Assembly: GCA_038496445.1 (NCBI GenBank)
Contig: JALMLS010000299.1
Span: forward strand, 124,001 to 188,000
DNA from: Trichosphaerium sp. ATCC 40318
Lineage: Eukaryota; Discosea; Flabellinia; Trichosidae
Reading direction: 5' to 3'
DNA: 64,000 nucleotides
Part shown: piece after piece, positions 33,491-43,600 of the stretch
How positions within the stretch are numbered: the first letter of the stretch is position 1
How the letters are laid out: each line of letters starts with the position of its first letter
Position numbers and translations under genes: made by a program
The notes under the pieces: model-generated
Databases searched by the model: none
What the model saw: the letters and a program-made list of their open reading frames with translations, nothing else
Told to the model about the DNA's origin: nothing

Positions 33491-34841
33491 CTAGAACAAC
33501 GTTAGTGAGTAATAAGACGCTACTCTTTCCTTTTGTGCTGAACTTCGTGAATCTGGATTCCACTGTAGCAACTCAGTCAAACAAGTGACGATAACCTCAC
33601 TTGCGTTTGTAAATACTGCCTCAAGTCAGTATTAATTTTCGTTGATTCGTACTCTTGTTGAGAGGTATTTTGTCATGCTAGGAGCATCAGAAGTAATAGA
33701 AAAGTAACACCTTACTTGTCCAAAGTTAAAGCCTCGCGCTGAAGCAAGCTGGCAACCAATTGGCCAACTAGTTGCAGTAGGCGGCCCTAACACTTCTGAA
33801 ATCTAATGGTGGTAAACTAACATTAGATAAGAGTATTACGTTGTTGAGTTGAGCAGCCGCTGATTTACCAATAAACAAAGGCTCAAGAAGATAGATTTCT
33901 CCAATTATAGCTCCAGCCGACCTAAAAGACGTAATGAGAAAATAATAGGAATGGCGTACCACATATCGACCTAGAATGCATAAACACAACTATACAGTGT
34001 AAATACTAACCGCTTCAGAGTAGTCTCGATTTCCAAGTAGTAACTCGGGTGCTCTATACCAACGTGTTGTTACGTATGTAGAGTATGGTGGTGTATTTTT
34101 CCTCGCAGCGTTACCGAAATCTGCCAAGTACAAGTGATTTGAAGCCTTTTTTTGGTTATAAACGTTTGTGGCATTGAGTTCATACCGAAACGAGTATGTT
34201 TTCTGGCTTTAGATCTAAAGGACAGCTTGTCAGAGTAGCGGTATAAACAGCAGTACCTCTGTGCATAAATCCACACTTGTGTAAACTTGAAATTGATGCG
34301 AGTAGTTGAATTCTACTCGTATGTTCAGCATGCGGTATGGTAGCTAACAACACTCACACAAGCGCTTGAATGCTTTTTGTAGGTAGTGGAGAGCTTTGTC
34401 GGGACAAGAGCGCTGCAAGGTCTTGCTCAACCTATGACAGTTAGGCTACTATCACTGCAAGTTGTACAACGTATTTAAAGACCAAGTAGATGTAGTTGTT
34501 CTCCTTGATCATTGCTCGTAGTGATACAATGTTAGGACAATGACGTGTTGCGTACAGAACCTTACAAGATAAATAACAATATAAATAATGAGATTACCTG
34601 CACTTCTGGTAATGCTAAGCATGCTAAAAAATCTTGTTCGCGTTCTTTCAACTTTTTGATTGCCACCTACGCCAAGCATTGAATGTTTCATTTGTTACTA
34701 CATAAGATATTTTACCTTTTCTTTCGTCCTTTTGTCTGTGGCCAAGAACACAGAAGATGAAACGCCCTCACCTATCTAATAGTAAATGAGCAATGTGCTT
34801 GTAGTTTTTCTCACTTTTGATAGCACTGCGTAGCTTTCCAT
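33491..34841 (-). CDS. MAK/ICK/MOK-type protein kinase (RCK family, CMGC)
   Basis: About ten exons from ATG 34841 (MESYAVLSKIGEGVSSSVFL). All kinase landmarks are present: glycine loop GEGVSSSV, VAIKKLKERE (catalytic Lys), HCPNIVSLRAMIKENNYIYL, catalytic loop HRDLKPENIL, LYLADFGNAAR (DFG), activation segment TPPYSTYVTTRWYRAPELLL, VWSAGAIIGEIYLLEPLF, then TSWPIGCQLASARGFNFG and LTELLQWNPDSRSSAQK. The insert with WPxGxQLA and NF is typical of MAK/ICK, which control ciliary length or entry to differentiation. Two oddities: the usual T-D-Y of the activation loop reads S-T-Y, and the long C-terminal tail of MAK is missing; the protein ends shortly after the last kinase helix (stop at 33491-33493). 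Confidence 0.82.
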
Positions 34842-35034
34842 TGGTGTCGATAACGGCCTTAATTGAAAGCGCTTAAACAATAAAAAAAAGTACAAGCAAG
34901 AATCGCTAGAGGAATCAAAGGTATTGGTCGTTTTGCGTAACTAATTTATGTTTTGAATTGTCTAAGAGTAAGACCATACAGTTTTTAAAGAATAAGACGT
35001 TATCATGTGACTTTTCCCATCCCAAAAGGGACGT

Positions 35035-36703
35035 TTAGTTTGTCCATCTTTTCTGTTATACACGATAAATGATTTACTTTGATCAACTTACAGTCTCATC
35101 AGTACATGCACCTATCAATACAAAATTCCTTGGTGAAAGCTTTGGATCAAACATTGGAACAATCTTACACTCTACACCATGTTCCTTAAAGTACAGCAAT
35201 CTATCCACCATAATCAAAGTTTCAATTACAGGAGCAAGGGCTGCACGCAAACTCCAATAAGCAATGACTGTCTTTTCCCTATTGAAGAAACATAAGCACA
35301 GGTTTAGAAGGCTCTTCTTAAGTACGTACAATACTGCAAAAGGCTCGTATTCAGAAAGCACTTGTGCTTCATCACTCGGCAGGCCACATTCGGTTGTACG
35401 ACTTTTAGCAAGATTATAGTATGATAAAAATGATTCAGTGTCAAATTTTCTTATGAATCCAACTACCACTGAAGGTAAGATATCTGCAGGAGCATATTTG
35501 CGAATCATGTGTTGCAATATACATCGGAAAAAATGCTTCCTGAATAAACGTTTGCTATGGCTTCCTGCAAATGTGGGTACAGATTGACAACCTGGAATCT
35601 ATATTAGTACAAAAAAACAGTTTTTGACAAGCTAAGTTGTTTCATACCAAGCATTAAAGAGTCTCGGTTCAGTTTGCTCGGATCAAGAGCATTGACGAAC
35701 TTGCTAATGGGATAGCCAAAATTTCCTTCCGGTGAAGTAATCTTGTGGTAGCAACAAGCTACATCAACAAATGCCTTGAATTTATGTCTTAAAAAAATGT
35801 CCATCATGGACGTTGCCAAATCACCACAAGTATGTAATCCTTGGTAAAGAGTTAGCCACTTACAGCAAGTACGTGTGCATACCGAGGAGAATGCTAGATT
35901 CAGGTTTAGCAACAAACTCGGTGGAAGGTTCTTCGCCCTCCGTTTGCTTATTTACAACTTTATACAGGTCCTCATGGCTCATCTGTGGTGTTATAACATC
36001 CGTTATGATTTTAATTTTACCCATGTTTGGGTTCTTTAGGTTTTTGGCAGCTGTAAGATTGTTAAAAATCATTGACTCTTTTATATCTACGTACTAAGCC
36101 AAGCGTCTATATTGCGCATACGTTTAGATGCGCCATTACTATGTATTATGTTTGCATCAATTGAGATAACATTAAGGTTGTGGTGGTATGCGAGCACCTG
36201 AGATAAATAGCCCTTTTGTTGATTTAGCGTCGAGACTTACAGTTTTTTATGTTTGTCCGTACCTTGCCCGATCCTACATCTACTACACTATCGAGACCAT
36301 ACTCTTTAGCGAGTGCCGCAATCGAGTGGGACAAATAGAGCACTTCATGTTTCTTTTTAGGATTCATGCCTCTCATTATACTCTGGTCTATCTTTATCGC
36401 CTTGTAATCACCTGGAATCACTTGTTCGTTATCAAACGCAAGACGACGAGAAGTTCTTGCGCTTTGTTAGATTGGGTGGGAATAAATTGTGTACAAAATG
36501 AAGGATTTCAGAGATTCTGGCCATTCGGTACAATATTTCCCTGTTTGACGCTTAGGATTCGGTTGTGTTGAACTTTGCTTGTACCTGAAGGTATGGCAAC
36601 AAGAGATTCGAATGAAGAGTTTCTGAAATTTAAATAAGATTAGATACAACACGTTGTAACGTGCGTCAGCGGAGATTGCCATTCTTGCGGAATGTCTGCC
36701 CAT
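35035..36703 (-). CDS. METTL25/RRNAD1-like methyltransferase
   Basis: About nine exons. The clear part begins IMRGMNPKKKHEVLYLSHSI, matching the family motif M-(S/N)-P-K-K-x-H-E-V, then SAM motif I SVVDVGSGK and VLAYHHNLNVISIDANI. Further on, the family signature GLHTCGDLATSMMDIFL, FVDVACCYHKI, FGYPISKFVNAL, then helices AQVLSEYEPFAVLYVLKKSL and the end PMFDPKLSPRNFVLIG. METTL25 and METTL25B are uncharacterised to poorly characterised SAM enzymes, related to rRNA adenine dimethylase only in name. The stop at 35035-35037 follows a last intron (35052-35091). The 5' end is tentative: MGRHSARMAISADARYNVLY from 36703 is open but not conserved, and splicing between 36440 and 36600 is unclear. Confidence 0.72.
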
Positions 36704-36818
36704 TGTCCTAACGCAAATAAATTTATTCCCTAGCCTTAATGTAAGCTATGGTAGCCTACATCGCTAACCTTCTTTCTGTGCAAGCTTCCCACGCTATTCA
36801 AGTGTGCCTAGAGTTTAT

Positions 36819-37175
36819 TCAGTTGTAGTTGGTGTATTGTTGAATAATTCGCACTATTATCTCCTCGGCGCGTTGTTTGAGCGCACTAACACAAAGCGGG
36901 TCTTCAGCACGTTCTGCCATCGCAAATACTTGGTGTTTTATTGTTAAACCTACTTGAGCTGCCTTGGTGGTGAATTGGGATGGTAGAGTGACTTGTCATG
37001 GCACCAATTTTATTACTGTATTTGACTGCAATTACAACCATTTTTATTTGTAATCTGGCGTAAGGATACCAACTCAAGCAGTGGTGAAACAACGTCATTA
37101 ATAACCGCGCAATAATATTTGAAAAGTGTACAAATCGCGAAAGCGTACCTCAACCTTGATCAGGTGTAAAACTGC
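36819..37175 (-). CDS. Small unknown protein, 5' end unresolved
   Basis: Two exons are visible. The first frame is RYAFAICTLFKYYCAVINDV, VSPLLELVSLRQITNKNGCN. After a GTAATAAA to CACCAAG intron (about 36960-37011) comes AAQVGLTIKHQVFAMAERAE, DPLCVSALKQRAEEIIVRII, then QQYTNYN and a stop at 36819-36821. The second exon looks like an amphipathic helical bundle fragment (a talin/vinculin-like helix pair is only a guess). No in-frame ATG is seen before the divergent FHA-PBZ gene at 37187, so a first exon is missing or the two genes overlap. Confidence 0.4.
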
Positions 37176-37186
37176 ACGTTTACAAA

Positions 37187-39189
37187 ATGCAGATGGTTGT
37201 AGAAGGTAAAATAAATTGGTTATTGCTTTCCTGACAATAGTAGGTTTGGGCTATGCATTCACCGCAGTACACGGACTAATGCAAGCGAATAAGGTAACAG
37301 CTTTTTTGTACAATTAAAACTAACCAACCAAGGACTTCGTTAATGAAGTAGATGGGTTAACAGACACTATTGGCATGGTCGAAGCAGCAACGGCACCTGT
37401 TTTATTACAATACGAGGCAAGCTTTTTGTATACGCGTGTATTTAGCTCTAACCGCGTTTAGAATGATAAGGAAAGCCTCGGTGATGACATGCAAACCGTT
37501 GTAGAATTAATTGATAAAACTGTAAAAGATGCTAAAGATACCCTTGAACGCGTACAAGAAAGCAGGTACATAACATGGAATGTTATTCTCCTATTAACGC
37601 CACTAGAAAAAATGCAACACTCATTTTTGGTGTCAACTTGTGGCGCCCTCAAAAAGACATTGACGAGCTTAAAAGTCATCAAGACAAGTTAAACAAGCTT
37701 ACACAAGTACTTTCTATAGCTATATCGTCTCGTAAAGGCAACCCAACCGCTCAAAGGTACAAGACAACGTTCGTTTTGAATTTTTGACATAACTGTTAAA
37801 GGGGTTGCGTTGAATTGAGGGAACAGTTACTGAAACAGAAGTCACTAGCTTTTTGGGCAAAACACTTTGCAGATAGCTACGTCAAAGTATCATGGGGATC
37901 ATTTGGTGCTGCCCTAATGCATGAATACTTGCCTGAGTATGACAATGATCTGAAAAAGTACAGACAAATGGTGTGCGCTTTTTATTCCAGTACCAACCTT
38001 CTCTTTGACTCATTCGACCTTTTTCTTTAGCAACACGCCTTGAAACAAGTACTCGATCGCAGTAGGCACGTGTAAAACCCAAGACCATTTGTTTTTCTTA
38101 TGATTAACATAAAGTTTATAGGGATAACGTAGTTACAATATATGATCTAGCTTCGTTTACAAAAGACCTTGATTTAGACGAAGCAGTAAAACAGTTCGAA
38201 GAACGCTTCAAAAAAGAACTTGAATCCACAAAATCATCCTCATCCCGTAAGAGAACTCTGGCACAATCAGATGACATGCCAACTACAAAGTACGCCTCGT
38301 AAAAAATAAAAGAAGAGAAAATAGAGCTTTGATAAGCATCATCAAGTACAACTACTTACCCCTTTGTTAGACGAAGAAAAATGATGCCTCCACCTATTCC
38401 AACACGGAGTAAATACCATTTAGAAATATTCGGAAGTACTCCAGTTATAAAGCATACCACAAACAGCAAGGTTGCTCGCATTGGTATCAATTGGCTTAAA
38501 CCACATGCAATTGGAAGACAAGATTTTGTTGGTATTCTTCCACCAGAGCTCTTGGCGCGTATTAGTCGCGTTCATTTTGTTATTGGAGCACAGGTCGATA
38601 ATCAAGGAAAGCCCTCTAGTTTTTACGTTACAGATAAGAGGTACAAAGTCCGGGTATTTATTGGGAAGAATTAACTTTTTTTCGTACAGTGGGAATGGAA
38701 CTTTTTTGAATGGTACCCTGTTGGGACGAGGTAATACGAGCCAATTGGCAGCTCTTGATAAGATTGTCATGCTTCGCAATAAAAGAACACATAAACCAGA
38801 ACTTGGGTACAGTTAAAGCTACACGACAAGAAATTGACTCAAAATGTTGTTCTAGATATACATTCACTATCAAAGTGAAGAAGCAATTATCCAGATCAAT
38901 GTCATCACCTTCTGTTGGCATATCAAAGATGTCCATAACGTCAGATACAAAAATACAGCCAAACAATCCGCGACCATCCTGTAAATACGGCAGAAATTGC
39001 TACAGAAAAAATGAAAAGCATAGAACAGACTTCTATCATGAAGGGGAAGATGATCCTTTGACTGATGATACTGCATCTGAAGGAAAATCGCCTTCAATTA
39101 GTGTTCCTGATACCAAAACAACTGATAAAGTACCAGACATTGTAATAGTAGAAGCGTCAGGAAGTGATAGTGTAAATAAAGAAAAATAG
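37187..39189 (+). CDS. Four-helix-bundle / EF-hand-like / FHA / PBZ protein
   Basis: Nine or ten exons from ATG 37187 (MQMVVE|VGLGYAFTAV). Residues about 5-130 are helical (FVNEVDGLTDTIGMVEAATA, DDMQTVVELIDKTVKDAKDT, LWRPQKDIDELKSHQDKLNK, LTQVLSIAISS), the spacing and content of RPW8/MLKL/HeLo-type four-helix bundles. Next, KSLAFWAKHFADSYVKVSWG, SFGAALMHEYLPEYDNDLKK and DNVVTIYDLASFTKDL look like the degenerate EF-hand module found in kinases and CBL-like proteins. Then an FHA domain: IGINWLKPHAIGRQDF, ISRVHFVIGAQVD, SGNGTFLNGTLLGRGNTSQ, DKIVMLRNK, with the G-R, S-R-x-H and N-G core residues. Last, a PBZ finger: SCKYGRNCYRKNEKHRTDFY with C-x5-C-x6-H-x5-H, which binds poly(ADP-ribose), and an acidic Ser-rich tail. 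FHA plus PBZ recalls APLF and CHFR in DNA-damage signalling. The N-terminal half is novel in that context. One GC-AG intron. Confidence 0.78.
37417..37461 (+). other. GC-AG intron
   Basis: The join LLQYE|NDKESLGDD needs an intron with donor GAG|GCAAGC and acceptor CGCGTTTAG|AA, 45 bp. A branch-like CTAAC precedes the acceptor. GC-AG introns are a known minor class, and here the phase and frame leave no GT alternative. Confidence 0.65.
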
Positions 39190-39342
39190 TCTCAACAAGT
39201 ATTAGGTTGTTTTAGAGCTTTATATTTTTTACAATTTTTACAATTAGTTGCCGGTATCGACTGCTCTAAGTTTTATTTCCAAATAATGAAGTGGCATTGT
39301 TAATCAATGTCCTAGTTTTCGTTAGTTTGTGATGGCTAAAGT

Positions 39343-40389
39343 TTATGATGTCGCCTCAACGTACTTCTGTGTAGTTCTCTTTGCTCGATCAGTGAATAGT
39401 CCCCAATCCCATCGATAATTAGGATATAATTGACCCAGTACTTGTGGATAGTATAGTACTAAACCACGTGCACCTATTTCTGAAAGTGCAGTATACGATA
39501 CATCATACCTAACATATCAAATGTCAAACGGTGTGTTGACAACCTCAAATAAAAAACCAATCAACACTGTACCACTTGCTAGGATAAACTATCTCCAACT
39601 TTTTTTCCAAATCTCTTAATGTTTTAACAACAGGATCATCTTGTTGCCAATACCCTTGAGGTGCCTTACTAACTTTATATTGAGGTGATACATTTCAAAG
39701 GATAAAATAGACTAACCCAAATAAGTAGTGTTGCCATGCAAAATGTGGGTACAGCGTTTCAAGTGCCATGGGTAAACTTCCATTATATCTGAGTTCTGTT
39801 AGTTATACAGTAACTGTTATAAAGGCTGCAAAGGCTGTTGCAGTGTGGTATGTAAATCTCACTTTTTATGTATTAAGAAACCAACGCCAATAGATGCCAA
39901 GTCATCCTTGTTGTAGTTATACCACTCATCCATTGTTTTGAAGTTTTCTTTTTGTGAGAACATATCAAATGCTTGTCTTTGGTTAACCAGAGAATCCCAA
40001 TGATTTCTTGGCACCTTTCTAAATCACGTGAGCTTCAGTGCCATCAAAACTGGTAATACCTGAATCTGTGCATATCCCAATCGACTTCTGGGTAGATGTA
40101 CGCTAGTGCCAGTGAAATGTGACGATGTCTAAGGCGTTAGAGTAAGAGCAGTTTACTTGATGTATTCGTGCGATTTGATAATATCGTAGCCTCCTAGGCG
40201 TTTCTTTCGAATGTCTACATTTGTTATGTTGTACCAACCGTCAAAACTCTTTAGATCAAAAGCTTGGGTTATTTCATCAAGCTTTCGCTTATGCCTATAC
40301 TCTAAATCGAATATGGCGTGGTATGGAGCGATTACACCGACCTCAGACTGAAAGCTTGCTTTGGCAACTACAATCACCGTAAATAACAT
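39343..40389 (-). CDS. Repeat protein with WYN / YxxxL..LYPxxxW motifs
   Basis: About seven exons from ATG 40389 (MLFTVIVVAKASFQSEVGVI). Degenerate repeats of about 60-70 residues recur: KSFDGWYNITNVDIRKKRLG, HISLALAYIYPEVDWDMHRF; then VPRNHWDSLVNQRQAFDMFS, MDEWYNYNKDDLASIG, RYNGSLPMALETLYPHFAWQ; then APQGYWQQDDPVVKTLRDLE, SEIGARGLVLYYPQVLGQLY, PNYRWDWGLF. Each unit has W-Y-(N/S), a G-(G/A) turn, Y-x3-L-x3-L-x2-(L/I)-Y-P and W-x2-x-(L/R)-F. Repeats of this type occur in protist, plant and fungal proteins of unknown function; some are next to homing-nuclease-like or organellar proteins. The N-terminus is hydrophobic and may be a targeting signal. The stop is TAA at 39343-39345. Confidence 0.6.
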
Positions 40390-40608
40390 TATTGAGTATT
40401 AATATGGCGTTTTCGATAGTAATAGGCTTTTCTTACTTGTAATTTGCACAACAGTACTAGGCTTTCGTGCTGCTGAGCGCATAACACACTGAACGAGCAT
40501 GTGACGCACATGTAGGTATTTATGTACTGAGTATAACAAACTTAACACTAAATATTTAAAAAACAAGGTTCTGTTTTTATTTGGTCAACAAGATTATCCA
40601 AATAGGAT

Positions 40609-43600
40609 TCAAGGTCTTTGGATTGTTAGGGAGAACAGTTGACCCACTGTATTTGCAGCAATGATATGCTTCTTTCCAGAGACAGTGGCACTGGCTACGC
40701 TCGTGAGAGGAGCGGAGGTAACGAATTCGCCAGTGGATTTGCGCGTTCTAGTGTTCCAAGCGCGAAGTGTTGTACCACCAACAGATAGGAGCTCTGTGTT
40801 GACAGCAGGCATAAATGTGATGCCAGATAAGCGACCTTGGCCAAGCAACGTGATTGAGCTGTTGTTTGGTGAATTAACGGAACTCACACGAATAGATCCG
40901 TCTTCGGAGCACGAGGCGAGAGAGTTGCTATCAGGACTGAAGGCGAGATCGGTGACACAATTCGTGTGAGCAGGGATTTGAAAGGCAAGAACACCGTTTG
41001 ATGGATTCCATAATCTGACTGTATCATCGTATGAGGCCGAAGCGCAGAAGCGGCCATTAGGAGAGAAGCATACCTGAAAAAGAAATTAATTTATGAAAAA
41101 CTTGAAAAGAAGATATTATACACTTACCTTAGTGATCCAGTCAGTGTGTCCAGTCATAACCCTTTGTTTGGATCGCGAACCAACACTCCAAACAATGACC
41201 TGGTTGTCCCAACCACCTGAAATGATCTTGGAGCCAGAGGAATCGAATCCACAACTCCACACAGGGGCATTATGACCTGTGAATGTGGCAACTGCTGTGT
41301 TACCTTGACGAATATCCCACAGTTTCAATAACTTGTTGTCAGCAGCTGTAACAATAAGAGAACCATTTGAAGAGAACTTGGCGTCACGGACTGGGATATT
41401 TTCTCCGTGAGTGAAGGTGCGCATTTTGAGGCCTGTCTCGAGGTTCCAGACGATTGCGGTTCCATCATCTGAGGCTGTGACTGCTTTGCCTGAAGAGGTG
41501 ATGTCTACGTTATTGACATAACCAGGGTGTCCTTCCAAGGTTTCAAGGACTACTTCTTCTTCTGGCTCGTCGACAGTAAGGGAAAAGCTGCTGGTAAAGC
41601 CATAACCGCCTACATCGTCATCGTCGTCCTTGTCATCACCAATACCGGCATTCCACATTTTCATTGTACCGTCCTTGCTCGCAGATACAATTTGCTTGGT
41701 GACTGGATCGAAATTTGCAGATAGGACAGAGTCTGCGTGACCAGTAAGAGTAGCAACCTCAGTAGCTGCCAAAGGATTCCAGATCTAAACAATGACGTTA
41801 ATACCAAACACTTCGCTGATGTATTATTATTACCTTTAATGTGTGGTCATCAGAAACGGAGGCAATACGTTTGCCATCTGGAGAGAATGCAACGCCGTTG
41901 ATGCGCATCTCGTGTCCTTTGAGAGTCGTAATTTCAGTGCAGGATTTAGCGTCCCAGATTTTAAGGGATCCATCATACGACGCAGATACAATATGTTCGC
42001 CGGTTGGAGAGAATCGGCAAAATACAACAGCGCTCTCGTGACCAGCCATAGTCGCGATTTCCTTGGTCTTGCGCATGTTCCACAATTTGAGGTTGTAATC
42101 CCATGAAGAGGATATGACGCGGTTGCTGTCGTTAGACATGTGACAGCAATTGATCCAGTCCATGTGAGCATTGATGACTTTTAGGCAATGTCCATTTCTA
42201 GCGTCCCATAGTCTTAACGTTTTATCTCTAGAAGCGGAGAGAATGTGCTTGCCTGTTAAAAGGGTAAGTAACTATTTTAGAAGGGGACAAGAAATAAACA
42301 AAAGAAGTATTATTCTTAGCGTACCGTTTGGTGCGAATGACACAGAGCGAACAACTGAGTCGTGACCAACAAGTTCTTCTTCGCATGCACTTTCACCAGT
42401 TGCAGCATTCCATACCCGAATGCTGAAGTCATCAGAGCCGGTGGCAAGGCGGTAGTCACCAGAGATTGGTGCCCATGAAAGTGAGTTTACAGCGCTGCGG
42501 TGACCCTTTAGTTCTCGCTCAACTGCACCGCTAGAAGCGTTCCAGATCACAACGAGTCCATCTTCAGAGCAAGATGCAACATAGCGGCCGTCGTACGAGA
42601 ATTCAGCGTAGGTAATTGGGCGATTGTGTGCTGTGGCAGACCAGAGTGGTTCTTCTGGTTTCTCCAAGTCCCACACAGATACAATGCAATCGGAGGATCC
42701 GGTAACAACGAGATTGCCTTGAGAAGGGTTGAAGCACACGCAGTTGAAGTAACCTTCCTTGATTTTTATGGTTTGGATCTCTTTACCCAAGTTAGCATTC
42801 CAGACTTTGAGGGTGCTGTCGTCTGATGCGGATACTACTTGCTGGCCATCTGCAGAGTATGTGACGCAGTTGATAGGCTTTGCGTGAGCGCTGAGCTTGC
42901 TGATAACTTTTCCGGCTGCGGCGTCCCAAAGGATCATTTTGTTGTCTAAGCCGCCAGATACGATGTGCTTTCCTGAAGGGGACATGGAAAGGGAACGGAT
43001 GGATCCTTCGTGACCAGAAAGGGTGCGCAATAAAGCACCGTCTTCAACATTGAAAATTGTGATATCTCCATCCCAGGAGGCTGCAATGACCTGTTTGTCA
43101 TCTGGGGAGAATGTACAACTGTTGAGAGGACGAGATTTTGGGAAATTGAACCATTTTCGTAAAGGTTTGCCTTCGATAGCATCCCAGTACTTAAGGTGGC
43201 AATCCCATGAAGCAGAAAGTAGGTATCTGCCATCGTTGGAATAAGCAACATCATTGACTCTCCTGTTGTGACCCTTGAGAGTAGTGATTTCGGCTTTGAC
43301 GTAGAGGTCCCAAAGCTTGATGGTCTTATCCCAAGATCCTGATACGAGTTGGCGACTGTCGTAAGAGAAAAGAAGAACTGGGATTGCGTTGGTGTGTCCA
43401 GTCAAAGTGCATATTTCGGCACCTAAATTGTACAAATAAGTATCTGGCAATAATATAGTAAAAAATTAAAGAGAAGCAAAACGTACCAGTGTGAGCATCG
43501 TAAATCTTGATGCTGCAATCCTTTAGAGCGCAAGCAATCATAGTTCCGTCAGGCGATACTGTAGTAGCGGTAACTGCGCCTTGGAAACCAGAGAATGTCA

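Noticed and set aside
37300-37700. Full plant-type NLR or kinase in the FHA-PBZ gene
   Set aside because: No P-loop, kinase lobe or LRR follows the helical part. Only the bundle-like and EF-hand-like segments are seen before FHA.
42272-43450. Separate WD40 genes in 40.6-43.5 kb
   Set aside because: The long minus-strand frames are joined by short introns in phase with the NACHT half, and the order matches TEP1, so they are one gene.
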